From positions 62,001-126,000 of the forward strand of contig WREP01000001.1 of the NCBI GenBank assembly GCA_009779265.1: a stretch of DNA of 64,000 nt, given 5' to 3'. The notes below the pieces were generated by a model. That model saw nothing but the letters and a program-made list of their open reading frames with translations. It had not been told where the DNA came from and did not search any database. The position numbers and the translations under genes are program-made. The DNA comes from Betaproteobacteria bacterium (GTDB lineage Bacteria > Pseudomonadota > Gammaproteobacteria > Burkholderiales > Rhodocyclaceae). This document shows, one piece after another, positions 1 through 12,345 of the stretch (position 1 is the first letter of the stretch; each line of letters starts with the position of its first letter).

Positions 1-71
1 GGAAAGCGCAATGCTTTCGACAGCGGCGGGAAGGACATCCTTATCCATCACCCATTCACTTTTTGGCAGAA

Positions 72-638
72 TCAGATCTTCGGCAGCGTCACCCCGATCT
101 GCCCCTGGTATTTGCCGCCGCGGTCCTTGTACGAAGTTTCGCAGATTTCGTCGGATTCGAAGAACAAGACCTGGGCGCAACCCTCGCCAGCGTAGATTTT
201 GGCCGGCAGCGGCGTCGTGTTGGAAAATTCCAGCGTCACATAGCCTTCCCATTCCGGCTCGAAGGGGGTGACGTTGACGATGATGCCGCAGCGGGCATAG
301 GTCGATTTGCCGAGGCAGACGGTCAGCACCGAGCGCGGAATGCGGAAATACTCGACGGTGCGGGCGAGCGCGAAGGAATTGGGCGGAATGATGCAGACAT
401 CGGCCTCGACCTCGACGAAGGATTTCGGATCGAAGGCCTTGGGATCAACCACGGTCGAGTTGATGTTGGTGAACACCTTGAACTCGCGCGCGCAGCGGAT
501 GTCGTAGCCGTAGCTCGACGTGCCGTAGGAGACGATCTTGCGGCCATCGACCTCGCGCACCAGTTCCGGCGAGAACGGCTCGATCATGCCATGCTCCGCC
601 GCCATGCGGCGTATCCACTTGTCCGATTTGATGGCCAT
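72..638 (-). CDS. dcd: dCTP deaminase
   Basis: [25 protein letters not shown]...[13 protein letters not shown]...GKSTYARCG; internal start chosen by family N-terminus. Confidence 0.93.
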   Translation of the reverse strand: MAIKSDKWIRRMAAEHGMIEPFSPELVREVDGRKIVSYGTSSYGYDIRCAREFKVFTNINSTVVDPKAFDPKSFVEVEADVCIIPPNSFALARTVEYFRIPRSVLTVCLGKSTYARCGIIVNVTPFEPEWEGYVTLEFSNTTPLPAKIYAGEGCAQVLFFESDEICETSYKDRGGKYQGQIGVTLPKI

Positions 639-815
639 GTGCAGGCTTTCGTGCGGAAAAAGCGGAATTTTACCCGAAGCTGGACCACTATCCGGTTCAA
701 TTGCATGAACAAACGCATACCGGGCGGCGCGATCGGTAGCGGCGACGGCGACGTGGCGCGCATTGACTTTTGCCATCCCCGCCGGTATCGTCACCTGTTG
801 CTGGCGTTTCGCTGG

Positions 816-868
816 CCGCGCCGATTTGACTCTGCTTGCGGGCGCGCGACAAATGCCGCTAAAACGGG
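816..868 (+). ncRNA. SAM-II riboswitch aptamer (metX leader)
   Basis: CCGCGCCGATTTGACTCTGCTTGCGGGCGCGCGACAAATGCCGCTAAAACGGG matches the SAM-II pattern CGCGC-yGAUUUrAC-N-GCGCGyGAyAAAUG-N2-GCUAAAA-nGGG as recalled; P1 CGCGC/GCGCG pairs; lies upstream of metX. Confidence 0.85.
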
Positions 869-873
869 AACCG

Positions 874-907
874 CCCAGTTCGCGTTTTCGGCCAACTGGG
901 TTTTTTT
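874..907 (+). terminator. intrinsic terminator/attenuator between SAM-II aptamer and metX
   Basis: CCCAGTT-N13-AACTGGG followed by TTTTTTT, ending 16 nt before the metX ATG. Confidence 0.8.
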
Positions 908-922
908 GTTTTCGGGAATCGC

Positions 923-2047
923 ATGTCAGGACAATCCGTCGGCGTCGTCCATTCGCAGCGCGCCCATTTCGCGCAACCGCTGCTCTTGCACAGCGGCGGC
1001 GTGGTGCCGGCCTACGATCTGGTCTATGAGACCTACGGCACGCTCAATGCCGCCAAGTCGAACGCCATTCTCGTCTGCCACGCCCTTTCCGGGCATCACC
1101 ATGTTGCCGGCCATTATGCCGAGCAGCCGGAGAATGTCGGCTGGTGGGACAACATCGTCGGTCCCGGGCGGCCACTCGATACCGACCGCTTTTTCGTCGT
1201 CGGCGTCAACAATCTCGGCGGCTGTCACGGCTCGACCGGGCCGTCGAGCCTCAATCCGGCCACCGGCAAGCCGTGGGGCGCCGATTTTCCCATCGTCGCC
1301 GTCAGCGACTGGGTGCATGCCCAAGCGCGCCTGGCCGACCTACTTGGTATCGACAGTTGGGCCGCCGTCATCGGCGGCAGCCTGGGCGGCATGCAGGCGC
1401 TGCACTGGAGCATCTCCTACCCGGAGCGCATCCGCAACGCCATCGTCATCGCCGCCGCGCCGAAGCTGTCGGCGCAGAATATCGCTTTCAACGATGTCGC
1501 CCGTCAGGCCATCCTGACCGACCCGGATTTCCACGGCGGCCATTACTACGAGCACCATACCCGGCCGACGCGCGGCCTGCGTCTGGCGCGCATGCTCGGC
1601 CACATCACCTATCTGTCCGACGACCAGATGGATGGAAAGTTTGGCCGCGAGTTGCGCAACGGCTCGTTCTCTTTCGATTTCGATGTCGAGTTCGAGGTCG
1701 AGTCCTACCTGCGCTATCAGGGCGACAAATTCGCCGGTTATTTCGACGCCAATACCTATCTGCTGATGACCAAGGCGCTCGATTATTTCGATCCGGCGCA
1801 CGAAAACGACGGCAATCTGACGGCGACCCTGGCATGCAGCCGGGCCAATTTCCTGATCATCTCCTTCACCACCGACTGGCGCTTCACGTCGGCCCGTTCC
1901 AAGGAAATCGTCGCGGCGTTGCTGGCCAATGGCCGCGATGTCACCTACGCCGAAATCGACCTCAATTTCGGCCACGATTCCTTTTTGATGCAGGACGCCC
2001 ACTATCACGGCGTCATCGACGCCTGGCTGCGGAATATCAAGTTATGA
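923..2047 (+). CDS. metX: homoserine O-acyltransferase
   Basis: alpha/beta-hydrolase, [26 protein letters not shown] motifs. Confidence 0.95.
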   Translation: MSGQSVGVVHSQRAHFAQPLLLHSGGVVPAYDLVYETYGTLNAAKSNAILVCHALSGHHHVAGHYAEQPENVGWWDNIVGPGRPLDTDRFFVVGVNNLGGCHGSTGPSSLNPATGKPWGADFPIVAVSDWVHAQARLADLLGIDSWAAVIGGSLGGMQALHWSISYPERIRNAIVIAAAPKLSAQNIAFNDVARQAILTDPDFHGGHYYEHHTRPTRGLRLARMLGHITYLSDDQMDGKFGRELRNGSFSFDFDVEFEVESYLRYQGDKFAGYFDANTYLLMTKALDYFDPAHENDGNLTATLACSRANFLIISFTTDWRFTSARSKEIVAALLANGRDVTYAEIDLNFGHDSFLMQDAHYHGVIDAWLRNIKL

Positions 2048-2655
2048 CGCACATCCAGAACCGTCCGGATTTCGACGTCATCGCCGGCTGGATCGAGCCG
2101 GGCGACAAGGTGCTCGACCTCGGCTGCGGCGACGGCAGCCTGCTCCGGCATTTGATCGACAACCGCGGCGTGCGCGGCTGGGGGGTCGAGATCGACGACG
2201 ACAACGTCCTGGCGGCGATCAAGAACGGCATCAATATCATTCAAGGCAATCTGGAAAAGGGCCTCGACGAGTTCGCCGACCAGACTTTCGACCATGTCGT
2301 GCTGTCGCGCACCCTGCAAACGGTGCACCACACCGAAGCCATCCTGCGCGAAATGCTGCGCGTCGGGCGCGAGGCGGTTCTCTCCTTTCCCAATTTCGCC
2401 TACTGGAAGAACCTGCGCTCGGTGCTCGACGGCCGCATGCCGGTTTCCGAGGATCTGCCCTACCAGTGGTACGACTCGCCCAATGTGCGCTTTTTCACGC
2501 TGCTCGATTTCGAGGCGCTGTGCCGCCAGATGGGCTTCCTCATCCGCGAGCGCAAGGTGCTCGACGAGCACGGCGAGGCGGTGGACAGCGACGATGCGCG
2601 CGATCTCAATTTCCTCGGCAGCCTGGCGGTCTATCGCCTGACGCAGCAGCTCTGA
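2044..2655 (+). CDS. metW: methionine biosynthesis protein MetW
   Basis: [15 protein letters not shown], 4-bp overlap with metX. Confidence 0.95.
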   Translation: MTHIQNRPDFDVIAGWIEPGDKVLDLGCGDGSLLRHLIDNRGVRGWGVEIDDDNVLAAIKNGINIIQGNLEKGLDEFADQTFDHVVLSRTLQTVHHTEAILREMLRVGREAVLSFPNFAYWKNLRSVLDGRMPVSEDLPYQWYDSPNVRFFTLLDFEALCRQMGFLIRERKVLDEHGEAVDSDDARDLNFLGSLAVYRLTQQL

Positions 2656-3926
2656 TGCCGGCCTGGCTCGCCGCCCTGCTCAACCGGCGGATGCTGATTT
2701 GCATCTTCACCGGCTTCGCCTCCGGCCTGCCGCTGTATCTGTTGCTCAATCTGATCCCCGCCTGGCTCAAGACCGAAGGCTTGTCACTGGCCGCCATCGG
2801 CGCCTTCGCCCTGACCCAGTTTCCCTACACTTGGAAATTTCTCTGGGCGCCCCTGCTCGACCGCTACAGTCTCCTGCCCTGGCTTGGCCGGCGGCGCAGC
2901 TGGATGCTGGTTTCGCAAATCGGCCTGCTCGCCGTCATCGCCTGGTTCGGGCAGTTGGCGCCGGCCGGGAATCTGTCGCTGGTGATCGGTCTGACCGCGC
3001 TGCTGGCCTTTCTCTCGGCAACGCAGGATATCGCCCTCGATGCCTTTCGCCGCGAAATCCTGGCCGACGCGGAACTCGGCCTGGGCAACGCCATCCATGT
3101 CAACGCCTACCGCATCGCCGGCCTGGTGCCCGGCTCGCTATCGCTGATCCTTGCCGATCATCTGCCGTGGAACCAGGTTTTCCTGATTACCGCCGCCTTC
3201 ATGCTGCCCGGATTGCTGATGACCCTCAGCGTCGCCGAGCCGCGGGCCGCCAGTGGCACGCCGCGCACCCTGGACGAGGCCGTGATCGAACCCTTCCACG
3301 AATTTTTCACTCGCCACGGCGTGCGCTCGGCGCTGCTGGTGCTGACCTTCATCTTTTTCTACAAGCTCGGCGACTCGCTGTGCACCGCGCTGGCCACGCC
3401 CTTCTACCTGAGCATGGGCTACCAGATGACGGAAATCGGCGTCATCGCCAAGAACGCCGGGCTGTGGCCGATGGTCATCGGCGGCATACTCGGCGGCATC
3501 TGGATGCTCAAGCTGGGCATCAACCGGGCGTTGTGGCTGTTCGGCGTGGTGCAGGTTGTCACCATCCTCGGCTTCGTCTGGCTCTCCTGGCTCGGCCCGG
3601 CCCCATCCGATCCGGCGCGGCTGGTCGCCCTGGCCGGCGTCATCGCCGGTGAAGCCCTCGGCGCCGGGCTGGGCACCACCGCCTTCGTTGCCTTCATGGC
3701 GCGGGCCACGCACCCGGCCTACACGGCGACCCAACTGGCGCTGTTCACCAGTTTGATGGCGACGCCGCGCACCTTCATCAATGCCACGGCCGGCTGGCTG
3801 ATTGAGATTCTGGGCTGGACCTCATTTTTCTGGCTGTGCTTCGCGCTGGCCTTCCCCGGCATGCTGCTGCTGTTCAAGGTAGCGCCATGGAACGGCGACA
3901 GAAAGGCGCGGCCCGATTCCGCCTGA
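2655..3926 (+). CDS. AmpG-like MFS transporter
   Basis: FTGFASGLPLYLLLNLIPAWLKTEG...FPYTWKFLWAPLLDRY. Confidence 0.88.
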   Translation: MPAWLAALLNRRMLICIFTGFASGLPLYLLLNLIPAWLKTEGLSLAAIGAFALTQFPYTWKFLWAPLLDRYSLLPWLGRRRSWMLVSQIGLLAVIAWFGQLAPAGNLSLVIGLTALLAFLSATQDIALDAFRREILADAELGLGNAIHVNAYRIAGLVPGSLSLILADHLPWNQVFLITAAFMLPGLLMTLSVAEPRAASGTPRTLDEAVIEPFHEFFTRHGVRSALLVLTFIFFYKLGDSLCTALATPFYLSMGYQMTEIGVIAKNAGLWPMVIGGILGGIWMLKLGINRALWLFGVVQVVTILGFVWLSWLGPAPSDPARLVALAGVIAGEALGAGLGTTAFVAFMARATHPAYTATQLALFTSLMATPRTFINATAGWLIEILGWTSFFWLCFALAFPGMLLLFKVAPWNGDRKARPDSA

Positions 3927-3936
3927 TCTGGCAGCT

Positions 3937-4230
3937 TTAGCGAGCAGTTGCAAGCAGGCGCTGCGCAGAGCGCCAGCCGCGCCACAGGAAGAAACCGCGT
4001 CTGGCCCAGCGCCAGGCGCGACGCGGGCGGGTCAGGACGAGGGCAAAAACGGCGACGCCAGCCGCCGCCGGATGCTGCTTGAGCCAATCGACGCCGTGCA
4101 ACAGCGTGTCGCCACCGGCGCAAAACCGCTCAATGCCACCCGCATGCCCCGCCAGCAGCGCCCGCTGCGTAGCGATGCGCTCGCCCAGCGCGCCCCGGCG
4201 GGCGGCCAGTTCCAGCGCCTTGGCGCTCAT
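3937..4230 (-). CDS. YqjK-like small protein
   Basis: operonic with YqjE/YqjD-like genes; 97 aa. Confidence 0.55.
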   Translation of the reverse strand: MSAKALELAARRGALGERIATQRALLAGHAGGIERFCAGGDTLLHGVDWLKQHPAAAGVAVFALVLTRPRRAWRWARRGFFLWRGWRSAQRLLATAR

Positions 4231-4637
4231 TCCGGGGGCTGCCCGTGGCGCTGGCGCAGTAGCGCGATGTCGGCGTCCAGCTCGCTCAGGCTGTTGCGCA
4301 ACAGCCGACTCGGTTCAGCCGCCTGCCGCCTGAGCGAAACAGCCAGCAACAGCCCGCCACCGATAAAAAGGAGGGCAAACAGGCCAAAGACGAGTACCCG
4401 CTGCTCCCAGAAGATGAGCGCCAGGCAAAAGACGGCCATGATGACGCCGAGCGAGAGAAGAAAGGCCGCCATGACCGCCTTCGACCACAGCGACATCAGG
4501 CGGAGCTTTTCTTCCTCGATTTCGACGACCAGCAGTTCCAGCCGTGTCTGGCCGATACTCAGCAGCGTCGCCAGGGTGTTCTTGACGGAGGCAAAGACGC
4601 CCTGGCGGCCCCCGTCACCGTCTGCCTGTTGCGGCAT
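4227..4637 (-). CDS. phage holin family / YqjE-like membrane protein
   Basis: two TM segments, position in operon. Confidence 0.7.
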   Translation of the reverse strand: MPQQADGDGGRQGVFASVKNTLATLLSIGQTRLELLVVEIEEEKLRLMSLWSKAVMAAFLLSLGVIMAVFCLALIFWEQRVLVFGLFALLFIGGGLLLAVSLRRQAAEPSRLLRNSLSELDADIALLRQRHGQPPE

Positions 4638-4641
4638 GCGC

Positions 4642-4956
4642 TCAGCGCCGGCCGATCAGCACACCCAGCGCCAGACCGAGAGCGGCGGCGACGCCAACCG
4701 CTTTCCACGGCTCCTCATGAACGAAATCGTCGGTGGCGCGGGCGGCGGCCTTGGTCTTGTCGATCAGCGCGTGCTCCAGATCGACTAGGCGCTCCTTGGC
4801 GTCGCGCAAGCGAACGGACAAACGCTCGCGCACTTCACTGACCTTCTCGCCGGCCACGTGGGTCGTCGCCCGCAGCAATTCCTCGGTATCGGCAATGACG
4901 ACCTTGAGGTCGGAAACCAGTTTGTCTTTGTTGGTGGCGCTCAGTTGTTCGGACAT
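4642..4956 (-). CDS. DUF883 (ElaB/YqjD) family protein
   Basis: DLKVVIADTEELLRATT...EEPWKAVGVAAALGLALGVLIGRR. Confidence 0.85.
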   Translation of the reverse strand: MSEQLSATNKDKLVSDLKVVIADTEELLRATTHVAGEKVSEVRERLSVRLRDAKERLVDLEHALIDKTKAAARATDDFVHEEPWKAVGVAAALGLALGVLIGRR

Positions 4957-5018
4957 TTTCGACCTCTCGGGCAAATGGGTGGCTAAGGTGTTTAGGTTAG
5001 CCCCTCCGGGCGGTGAAA

Positions 5019-5810
5019 TCAATTTCCATCAGGTAACTGGCGGTAATCAACTGTCAAGGGCGCATGATCGGAAAAGCGTTGCGCCTTGTACACGTTTGCC
5101 GCCATCGCCCTTGCCGCCAAGTCCGGCGTGGCGATCTGGTAATCGATCCGCCAGCCGACGTTCTTGGCCCAGGCCTGGCCGCGGTTGCTCCACCAGGTGT
5201 AGGCGTCGCCGGTCGCTTCCGGGTACAGGCGGCGATAGACATCGACCCAGCCCAGTTCGGCGAAAACGCGGGAAAGCCAGGCGCGCTCCTCGGGCAGGAA
5301 GCCGGAATTTTTCTGATTCGACTTCCAGTTTTTCAGGTCAATTTCCTGGTGGGCGATGTTCCAGTCGCCGCAGAGCACGATTTCCCGACCCTCGGCGCGC
5401 AAGGCCCGGAGGTGCGGCAAGAAGGCGTCGAGAAAGCGGAATTTCGCTTCCTGCCGTTCCGGCGACGAGGAACCCGAGGGCAGATACAGGGAAATGACCG
5501 ACAAATTGCCAAAATCGGCGCGTAGATAGCGCCCTTCGGCGTCGAACTCGCCACCATCGAAACCCGCGATGACGCGCTGCGGCTCCTGTCGGCTCCAGAT
5601 GCCGACGCCGCTGTAGCCCTTTTTTTCGGCGTAATGATAGAAAGCGTGCATGCCGTCCGGCGCGCGCATCTCCGCCGTCAGGTCGCCGCCCTGCGCTTTC
5701 AGTTCCTGTAGTCAAACGATATCGGCTTGCTGCGCGGCCAGCCAGGGCAGGACATTTTTGTTCCAGGCGGAACGGATGCCATTGAGGTTCAAGGAGATAA
5801 TGCGTAACAT
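5019..5810 (-). pseudogene. exodeoxyribonuclease III with in-frame UGA at codon 33
   Basis: reverse strand reads [50 protein letters not shown]...; TGA at 5712-5714, frame intact before and after. Confidence 0.8.
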
Positions 5811-5859
5811 TCTTTGCTGTGCGCTCGCTTCCCGCGAGCCTTGGGAGATACGGAACAAC

Positions 5860-6501
5860 GTGGATTTTCGTCAGGACTTCATCGAATTCGCGCTCGCCTG
5901 CCAAGTACTGCGCTTTGGCGAATTCAAAACCAAGGCTGGCCGGCTGTCGCCCTACTTCTTCAACGCCGGCCTGTTTAATGATGGCCAGTCCATCGCCCGA
6001 CTCGCCGAATTTTACGCCAAAGCCGCCGAAGCCGGCGGCATCCGCTTCGACATGTTGTTCGGCCCGGCCTACAAGGGCATTCCGCTGGCCGCCGCAACCG
6101 TCATGGCCCTGGCCCAGCGCGGCAACAATTACCCCTTCGCCTACAACCGCAAGGAAGTCAAGGATCACGGCGAGGGCGGCCATACCGTCGGCGCGCCGCT
6201 GGCCGGGCGTGTGCTGATCGTCGACGATGTGATCTCCGCCGGCACCTCGGTGCGCGAATCGGTCGAACTGATCCGCGCGGCCGGCGCCACCCCGGCCGGC
6301 GTGCTGATTGCCCTCGACCGCCAAGAACGCGGCCAGGGCGAACTGTCGGCGGTGCAGGAAGTGAAACGCGACTACGGCATTCCGGTCATGGCAGTTGCCA
6401 CGCTCGGCGACCTCTTGGCCTACCTCGACTGGCATCCTGAATTCGCCGCCCACCGCGGCCAGGTCGCCCGCTACCGGGAACAGTACGGTGTCGATGTCTA
6501 A
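5860..6501 (+). CDS. pyrE: orotate phosphoribosyltransferase
   Basis: GTG start, [11 protein letters not shown]...[16 protein letters not shown]. Confidence 0.94.
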   Translation: MDFRQDFIEFALACQVLRFGEFKTKAGRLSPYFFNAGLFNDGQSIARLAEFYAKAAEAGGIRFDMLFGPAYKGIPLAAATVMALAQRGNNYPFAYNRKEVKDHGEGGHTVGAPLAGRVLIVDDVISAGTSVRESVELIRAAGATPAGVLIALDRQERGQGELSAVQEVKRDYGIPVMAVATLGDLLAYLDWHPEFAAHRGQVARYREQYGVDV

Positions 6502-7147
6502 ACGACTGCTGCCGCTCCTCGCGCTGTTGCTGGCGCCGCTCGCCGCGGCGATGGGCGAGTTTTATTGCTGCCAGGATGCCAACGGCCAAAGCATTTGCGG
6601 CGACACCCTGCCCGAACGATGCCGCGGCCACGCCTACCGGATACTCGACCGCAACGGCAACATCATCAAGGAAATCGCCCCGCCGCTGACCCCGGAGCAA
6701 AAGGCCGAGCAGGCGATGGAAGCGCGCCGACGCAAGCTGGAAGAAGCCGCCGCTCGCGAACAGCGGCGTCTGGACAATGCCCTGCTCGACACTTACGCCA
6801 CGCCGCAGGATATCGATTTCGCCCAGCAGAAAGCGGAAAACGATGTCGATCTGGCCATCCGCAATGCCCAGGAGGTTTTGGCCGAGGCCCAGGACAAGCG
6901 GCAGAAACTGGCGGAGGAAGCCGAGTTCTACCAGAAGAAGTCCATGCCTTCCGAATTGCAGAACGATCTGCGGGCCACCGACCACGAAATCAAGGTGCAG
7001 CAGGAACTGATCGCCGTCAAGAAGCGCGAAAAGGCGGCCATCCGCGCCAAGTACGAAGCCGACCGAAAACGCTATCTGGAACTGACCGGCCGTAGATCGA
7101 CCGGCGCTACCATCACCCCGCCAAACTCTTCTGCAACGGCGCGTTGA
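6494..7147 (+). CDS. secreted DUF4124-like protein with coiled coil
   Basis: signal peptide, [21 protein letters not shown], Glu/Lys-rich helix. Confidence 0.6.
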   Translation: MSKRLLPLLALLLAPLAAAMGEFYCCQDANGQSICGDTLPERCRGHAYRILDRNGNIIKEIAPPLTPEQKAEQAMEARRRKLEEAAAREQRRLDNALLDTYATPQDIDFAQQKAENDVDLAIRNAQEVLAEAQDKRQKLAEEAEFYQKKSMPSELQNDLRATDHEIKVQQELIAVKKREKAAIRAKYEADRKRYLELTGRRSTGATITPPNSSATAR

Positions 7148-7214
7148 CCCGCTGCGGGCGGCCTGCGTCGCCCACCCCCGGCCCGTGCCTGACGACATTT
7201 TTACGGGAGGTGAA

Positions 7215-7820
7215 ATGAAACTGTACTATTTCCCGGGCGCCTGCTCGCTGGCCTCGCACATCGCCCTGCGCGAAAGCGGCATGCCGTTCGAGATCGACAA
7301 ACTCGACCTCGCCACGCGGAAAACCGCGAGCGGCGAGGATTACCCGCAAATCAATCCGAAAGGCTATGTGCCGGCGCTCAGGCTCGACGACGGCAGCATC
7401 CTGACTGAAGGCCCGGCGATTCTCCAATACGTCGCCGACCGCAAGCCAGACATGCAACTCGCGCCGACGGCGGGCACGATGGGGCGCTACCGCCTGCAGG
7501 AATGGTTGACCTACATCGGCACGGAAATCCACAAGAGCTTCGGCCCGCTGTTCGGTACGCCATCGCCGGAAGTACACGAACAGGCTGTTACCCAACTGCA
7601 CCGGCGCTTCGCCTACGCCGATGCCTGGCTGGCGGACAAGGACTATCTGGTCGGCGGGCGCTACAGCGTGGCGGACATTTATCTTTTCGTGGTCAGCGGC
7701 TGGGGCGGCCATGTCGGTTTCGACATGAGCCCCTTCCCCAATGTGCAGAAGCACTCCGCCCGCATCGCCGCACGGCCGGCGGTGCAGGCGGCGCTGAAGG
7801 CGGAAGGGTTGATCGGGTAA
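7215..7820 (+). CDS. glutathione S-transferase
   Basis: MKLYYFPGACSLASHIALRE... GST N and C domains. Confidence 0.92.
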   Translation: MKLYYFPGACSLASHIALRESGMPFEIDKLDLATRKTASGEDYPQINPKGYVPALRLDDGSILTEGPAILQYVADRKPDMQLAPTAGTMGRYRLQEWLTYIGTEIHKSFGPLFGTPSPEVHEQAVTQLHRRFAYADAWLADKDYLVGGRYSVADIYLFVVSGWGGHVGFDMSPFPNVQKHSARIAARPAVQAALKAEGLIG

Positions 7821-7847
7821 TCAACGTTTGCCACAAGCCCGCACGCA

Positions 7848-7929
7848 TCTGGATTGCTTCGCTACGCTCGCAATGACAACCATTTCACCCCTCGTCATTG
7901 CGAGGAGCACAGCGACGAATCAATCCAGA
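7848..7929. repeat. REP-like palindromic repeat (CATTGCGAGGAGC... family), copy 1
   Basis: TCTGGATTGCTTCGCTACGCTCGCAATGAC ... GTCATTGCGAGGAGCACAGCGACGAATCAATCCAGA inverted arms. Confidence 0.85.
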
Positions 7930-7949
7930 AATGTGGATATTTGAACGCT

Positions 7950-9395
7950 CTAACCGGCCAGCCGGCGTTTCAGCACTTCGTTGAGCTGCGCCGGGTTGGC
8001 CTTGCCCTTGCTCGCCTTCATGGCGAGGCCGACGAAGAAGCCGAACACCTTGTCCTTGCCGCCGCGATACTCCGCCACCTGCGCGGGATTGGCGGCGAGG
8101 ATTTCATCCACGATTTTTTCTATCGCGCCGGCATCGGAAACCTGTTTCAGGCCCTTCGCCTCGATGATGGCATCGGCCTCGCCGCCTTCCGCCCACATGG
8201 CGCGGAACACCTCTTTGGCGCCGGCATTGGAAATGCTGCCATCGCCGATGCGGCGCAGGATGCCGCCGAGTTGCTGCGGCGTGATCGGGCATTGCGCCAG
8301 ATCCAGTCCGTCGCGGTTCAGTTGCGCGCTGACCTCGCCGAGCAGCCAGTTGGCGCAGACCTTGGCCTGACCCGGCGCGGCGGCCAGCGTCGCCGCGAAG
8401 AAATCCGCCGTCTCGCGCGAGGCGGTGAGCTGGCCGGCGTCGTAGTCCGGCAGGCCGAGTTCGGCCACGAAGCGCGCCCGCTTCGCCTGCGGCAATTCCG
8501 GCAGCGTCGCCCGCACCGCGTCCAGCCACTGTGGCGAAATCACCAGCGGCAGCAGGTCGGGATCGGGGAAGTAACGGTAATCGTGGGCGTCTTCCTTGCT
8601 GCGCATCATCCGCGTCTCGCCGCTGTCCGGGTCGAACAGCACGGTGGCCTGATGAATTTCGCGCCCTTCCTCGATTTCGTTGATCTGCCAGCGGACCTCG
8701 TAGTCGATGGCTTCCTTGAGAAAGCGGAAGGAGTTGAGGTTCTTGATCTCGCGCCGGGTGCCGAACGCGGCCTGCCCCTTGGGCCGCACCGAGACATTGG
8801 CGTCGCAGCGGAAGGAGCCTTCCTGCATGTTGCCGTCGCAAATGCCGATCCAGCGCACCAGGGTGTGCAAGGCGCGAGCATAAGCCACCGCCTCATCAGA
8901 GGAACGCATGTCCGGCTCGGAAACGATTTCGAGCAGGGGCGTGCCGGCGCGGTTGAGGTCGATGCCCGATTTGCCGTGGAAATCCTCGTGCAGCGACTTG
9001 CCGGCATCTTCCTCAAGATGGGCGCGGGTCAGGTTGATGGTCTTTTCATACGCCTTGTCGCCCGCGCCGACCTGCACGGTGATGGTCCCGCCCTGCACCA
9101 CCGGCAGCTCGAACTGGCTGATCTGGTAGCCCTTGGGCAGATCGGGATAAAAGTAATTCTTGCGCTCGAACACCGATTTCGGCGCGACCTTGGCGCCAAC
9201 CGCCAGCCCGAAGCGGATAGCGCATTCGACCGCCTGCCGGTTCAACACCGGCAGCACGCCGGGCAGCGCCAGACTCACCGCGTCGGCCTGCGTGTTCGGC
9301 TCGGCGCCGAAGGCGGTCGAAGCGCCGCTGAAAATTTTGCTGTTGGTCGAAAGCTGCGCGTGCACTTCCAGACCAATCACGATTTCCCACTGCAT
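7950..9395 (-). CDS. gatB: Asp/Glu-tRNA(Asn/Gln) amidotransferase subunit B
   Basis: [17 protein letters not shown]... Confidence 0.96.
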   Translation of the reverse strand: MQWEIVIGLEVHAQLSTNSKIFSGASTAFGAEPNTQADAVSLALPGVLPVLNRQAVECAIRFGLAVGAKVAPKSVFERKNYFYPDLPKGYQISQFELPVVQGGTITVQVGAGDKAYEKTINLTRAHLEEDAGKSLHEDFHGKSGIDLNRAGTPLLEIVSEPDMRSSDEAVAYARALHTLVRWIGICDGNMQEGSFRCDANVSVRPKGQAAFGTRREIKNLNSFRFLKEAIDYEVRWQINEIEEGREIHQATVLFDPDSGETRMMRSKEDAHDYRYFPDPDLLPLVISPQWLDAVRATLPELPQAKRARFVAELGLPDYDAGQLTASRETADFFAATLAAAPGQAKVCANWLLGEVSAQLNRDGLDLAQCPITPQQLGGILRRIGDGSISNAGAKEVFRAMWAEGGEADAIIEAKGLKQVSDAGAIEKIVDEILAANPAQVAEYRGGKDKVFGFFVGLAMKASKGKANPAQLNEVLKRRLAG

Positions 9396-9420
9396 CATGG
9401 TTTCATCCGTTCGATACGTG

Positions 9421-10878
9421 TCAGGCGATGTCCGCCGGCTGCCGCCGGTGCCAGTCGGTCGCCTGCTGGAAACGGTGGGCCGCATTGAGCAAGCGGGCCT
9501 CGGCGAAATAATCGCCGATCAGTTGCAGGCCGACCGGCAGGCCGTCGGCGAAGCCGCAGGGAATCGACATGGCGGGCAGGCCGGCAAGGTTGACGGCAAT
9601 GGTGTAGATGTCGGACAGATACATCTGCACCGGATCGGCTGCCCGTTCGCCGAGCTTGAAGGCGGTCGACGGCGAGGTCGGCCCCATGATGAGGTCGCAG
9701 GATTTGAAAGCCTCGACGAAATCGGCGGCGATCAGGCGGCGGATGCGCTGCGCCTGGAGGTAGTAGGCGTCGTAGTAGCCATGCGACAGTACATAAGCGC
9801 CGATCAGGATGCGCCGCTTGACCTCGGCGCCGAAGCCCTGGGCGCGGGTTTTCATGTACATGTCGTCGAGGCTGTCGTAATCCGGGGCGCGATAGCCATA
9901 GCGCACGCCGTCGAAGCGCGACAGGTTGGAGCTGGCCTCAGCCGGCGCGATCACATAGTAGGCCGGCACCGACAGGTGGGAATTGGGCAGCGAGACCTCG
10001 ACGCTGACGGCGCCGAGTTTCTCGTATTCGCCGATGGCCGCCTGCACCGCGGCCATGACCGCCGGGTCGCAGCCAGCGCCGAAAAATTCCCGGGGCAGGC
10101 CGATGCGCAGGCCGGCCAGCGGCTTTTCCAGATCGCGGGCATAGTCCTCGACCGGGCGTTCGAGCGAGGTCGAATCGCGCGCGTCGAAACCGCTCATGGC
10201 ATTGAGCAGGAGGGCGCAATCCTCGGCCGAGGGGGCCATCGGCCCGCCCTGATCGAGCGAGGAAGCGAAGGCGATCATGCCGTAGCGCGACACCACGCCG
10301 TAGGTCGGCTTGAGGCCGGTGAGATTGCACAGCGCCGCCGGCTGGCGAATCGAGCCGCCGGTATCGGTGCCGGTCGCCACCGGCGCCAGACGGGCGGCAA
10401 CCGCCGCCGCCGAACCGCCGGAAGAGCCGCCGGGCACGCGCGTGCGGTCCCAGGGATTTTTCACCGGGCCGAAATACGAGGTTTCGTTCGACGAGCCCAT
10501 GGCGAACTCGTCCATATTGGTCTTGCCCAGCGAAACCATGCCGGCTTCCTGATGCAGTTTGGCGATGACCGTCGCGTCGTAGGGCGAGACGAAATTGGCC
10601 AGCATTTTCGAAGCGCAGGTGGTGGTCCAGCCCTGGGCGCAGAAAATGTCCTTCTGGGCAATCGGGATGCCGGTCAGCGGCCCGGCCGCGCTAGCGGCGA
10701 GGCGGGCATCGGCGGCGCGCGCCTGAGCCAGCGACTGCTCGCGGTCGACGGTGATGAAGGCATTGATCTCGGGATTCAGGCGGGCGATGCGATCCAGGAA
10801 CAGGCTCGTCAATTCGACGCTGGAAATTTCCCGGGCGGCCAACGCCTGGCCGAGTTGCCGGAGGCTTTTTTCTATCAT
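9421..10878 (-). CDS. gatA: Asp/Glu-tRNA amidotransferase subunit A
   Basis: amidase signature [33 protein letters not shown]. Confidence 0.96.
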   Translation of the reverse strand: MIEKSLRQLGQALAAREISSVELTSLFLDRIARLNPEINAFITVDREQSLAQARAADARLAASAAGPLTGIPIAQKDIFCAQGWTTTCASKMLANFVSPYDATVIAKLHQEAGMVSLGKTNMDEFAMGSSNETSYFGPVKNPWDRTRVPGGSSGGSAAAVAARLAPVATGTDTGGSIRQPAALCNLTGLKPTYGVVSRYGMIAFASSLDQGGPMAPSAEDCALLLNAMSGFDARDSTSLERPVEDYARDLEKPLAGLRIGLPREFFGAGCDPAVMAAVQAAIGEYEKLGAVSVEVSLPNSHLSVPAYYVIAPAEASSNLSRFDGVRYGYRAPDYDSLDDMYMKTRAQGFGAEVKRRILIGAYVLSHGYYDAYYLQAQRIRRLIAADFVEAFKSCDLIMGPTSPSTAFKLGERAADPVQMYLSDIYTIAVNLAGLPAMSIPCGFADGLPVGLQLIGDYFAEARLLNAAHRFQQATDWHRRQPADIA

Positions 10879-11162
10879 TCGATCACCTTCGGCACGAGGT
10901 AAAGACCGGCCTCGGTTTCCGGCGCCACGGCCTGATAGGCGGCGCGCTGGTCGGCCTCGCTGACGATGTCGTCGCGCAGGCGCTGGCTGAATTCCTGGGC
11001 ATGAGCCATCGGCTCGACGCCCTGGGTGTCGACCGCCTGCATTTGCTCAATCAGCTTGAAAATTTCGTTGAGGTGGCCCCCGGTGGCGTGGGCCTCGGCT
11101 TCGCTGATCTCGATGCGGGCAAGGAGGGCGATCCGCTGGATCTGTTCTGGTGTGAGCGACAT
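10875..11162 (-). CDS. gatC: Asp/Glu-tRNA amidotransferase subunit C
   Basis: [23 protein letters not shown]. Confidence 0.94.
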   Translation of the reverse strand: MSLTPEQIQRIALLARIEISEAEAHATGGHLNEIFKLIEQMQAVDTQGVEPMAHAQEFSQRLRDDIVSEADQRAAYQAVAPETEAGLYLVPKVIE

Positions 11163-11225
11163 GGGCTTGGAAAGACGGTTTTGGCGCATAAAGCCTGAAA
11201 AACGAAGCGTGGTAAGGTATCATGA

Positions 11226-12323
<1,098 letters not shown>

Positions 12324-12345
12324 ACGACAGCGCCGAGTTGACGCG

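Noticed and set aside
1-71. Possible minus-strand CDS running off the left edge (MDKDVLPAAVESIALS...)
   Set aside because: Too short to assign a family or confirm.
5019-5810. Selenocysteine-containing exonuclease III
   Set aside because: Not claimed as a call: no convincing SECIS hairpin could be confirmed by eye and no Sec machinery is visible in the window; nonsense mutation or sequence error is more likely.
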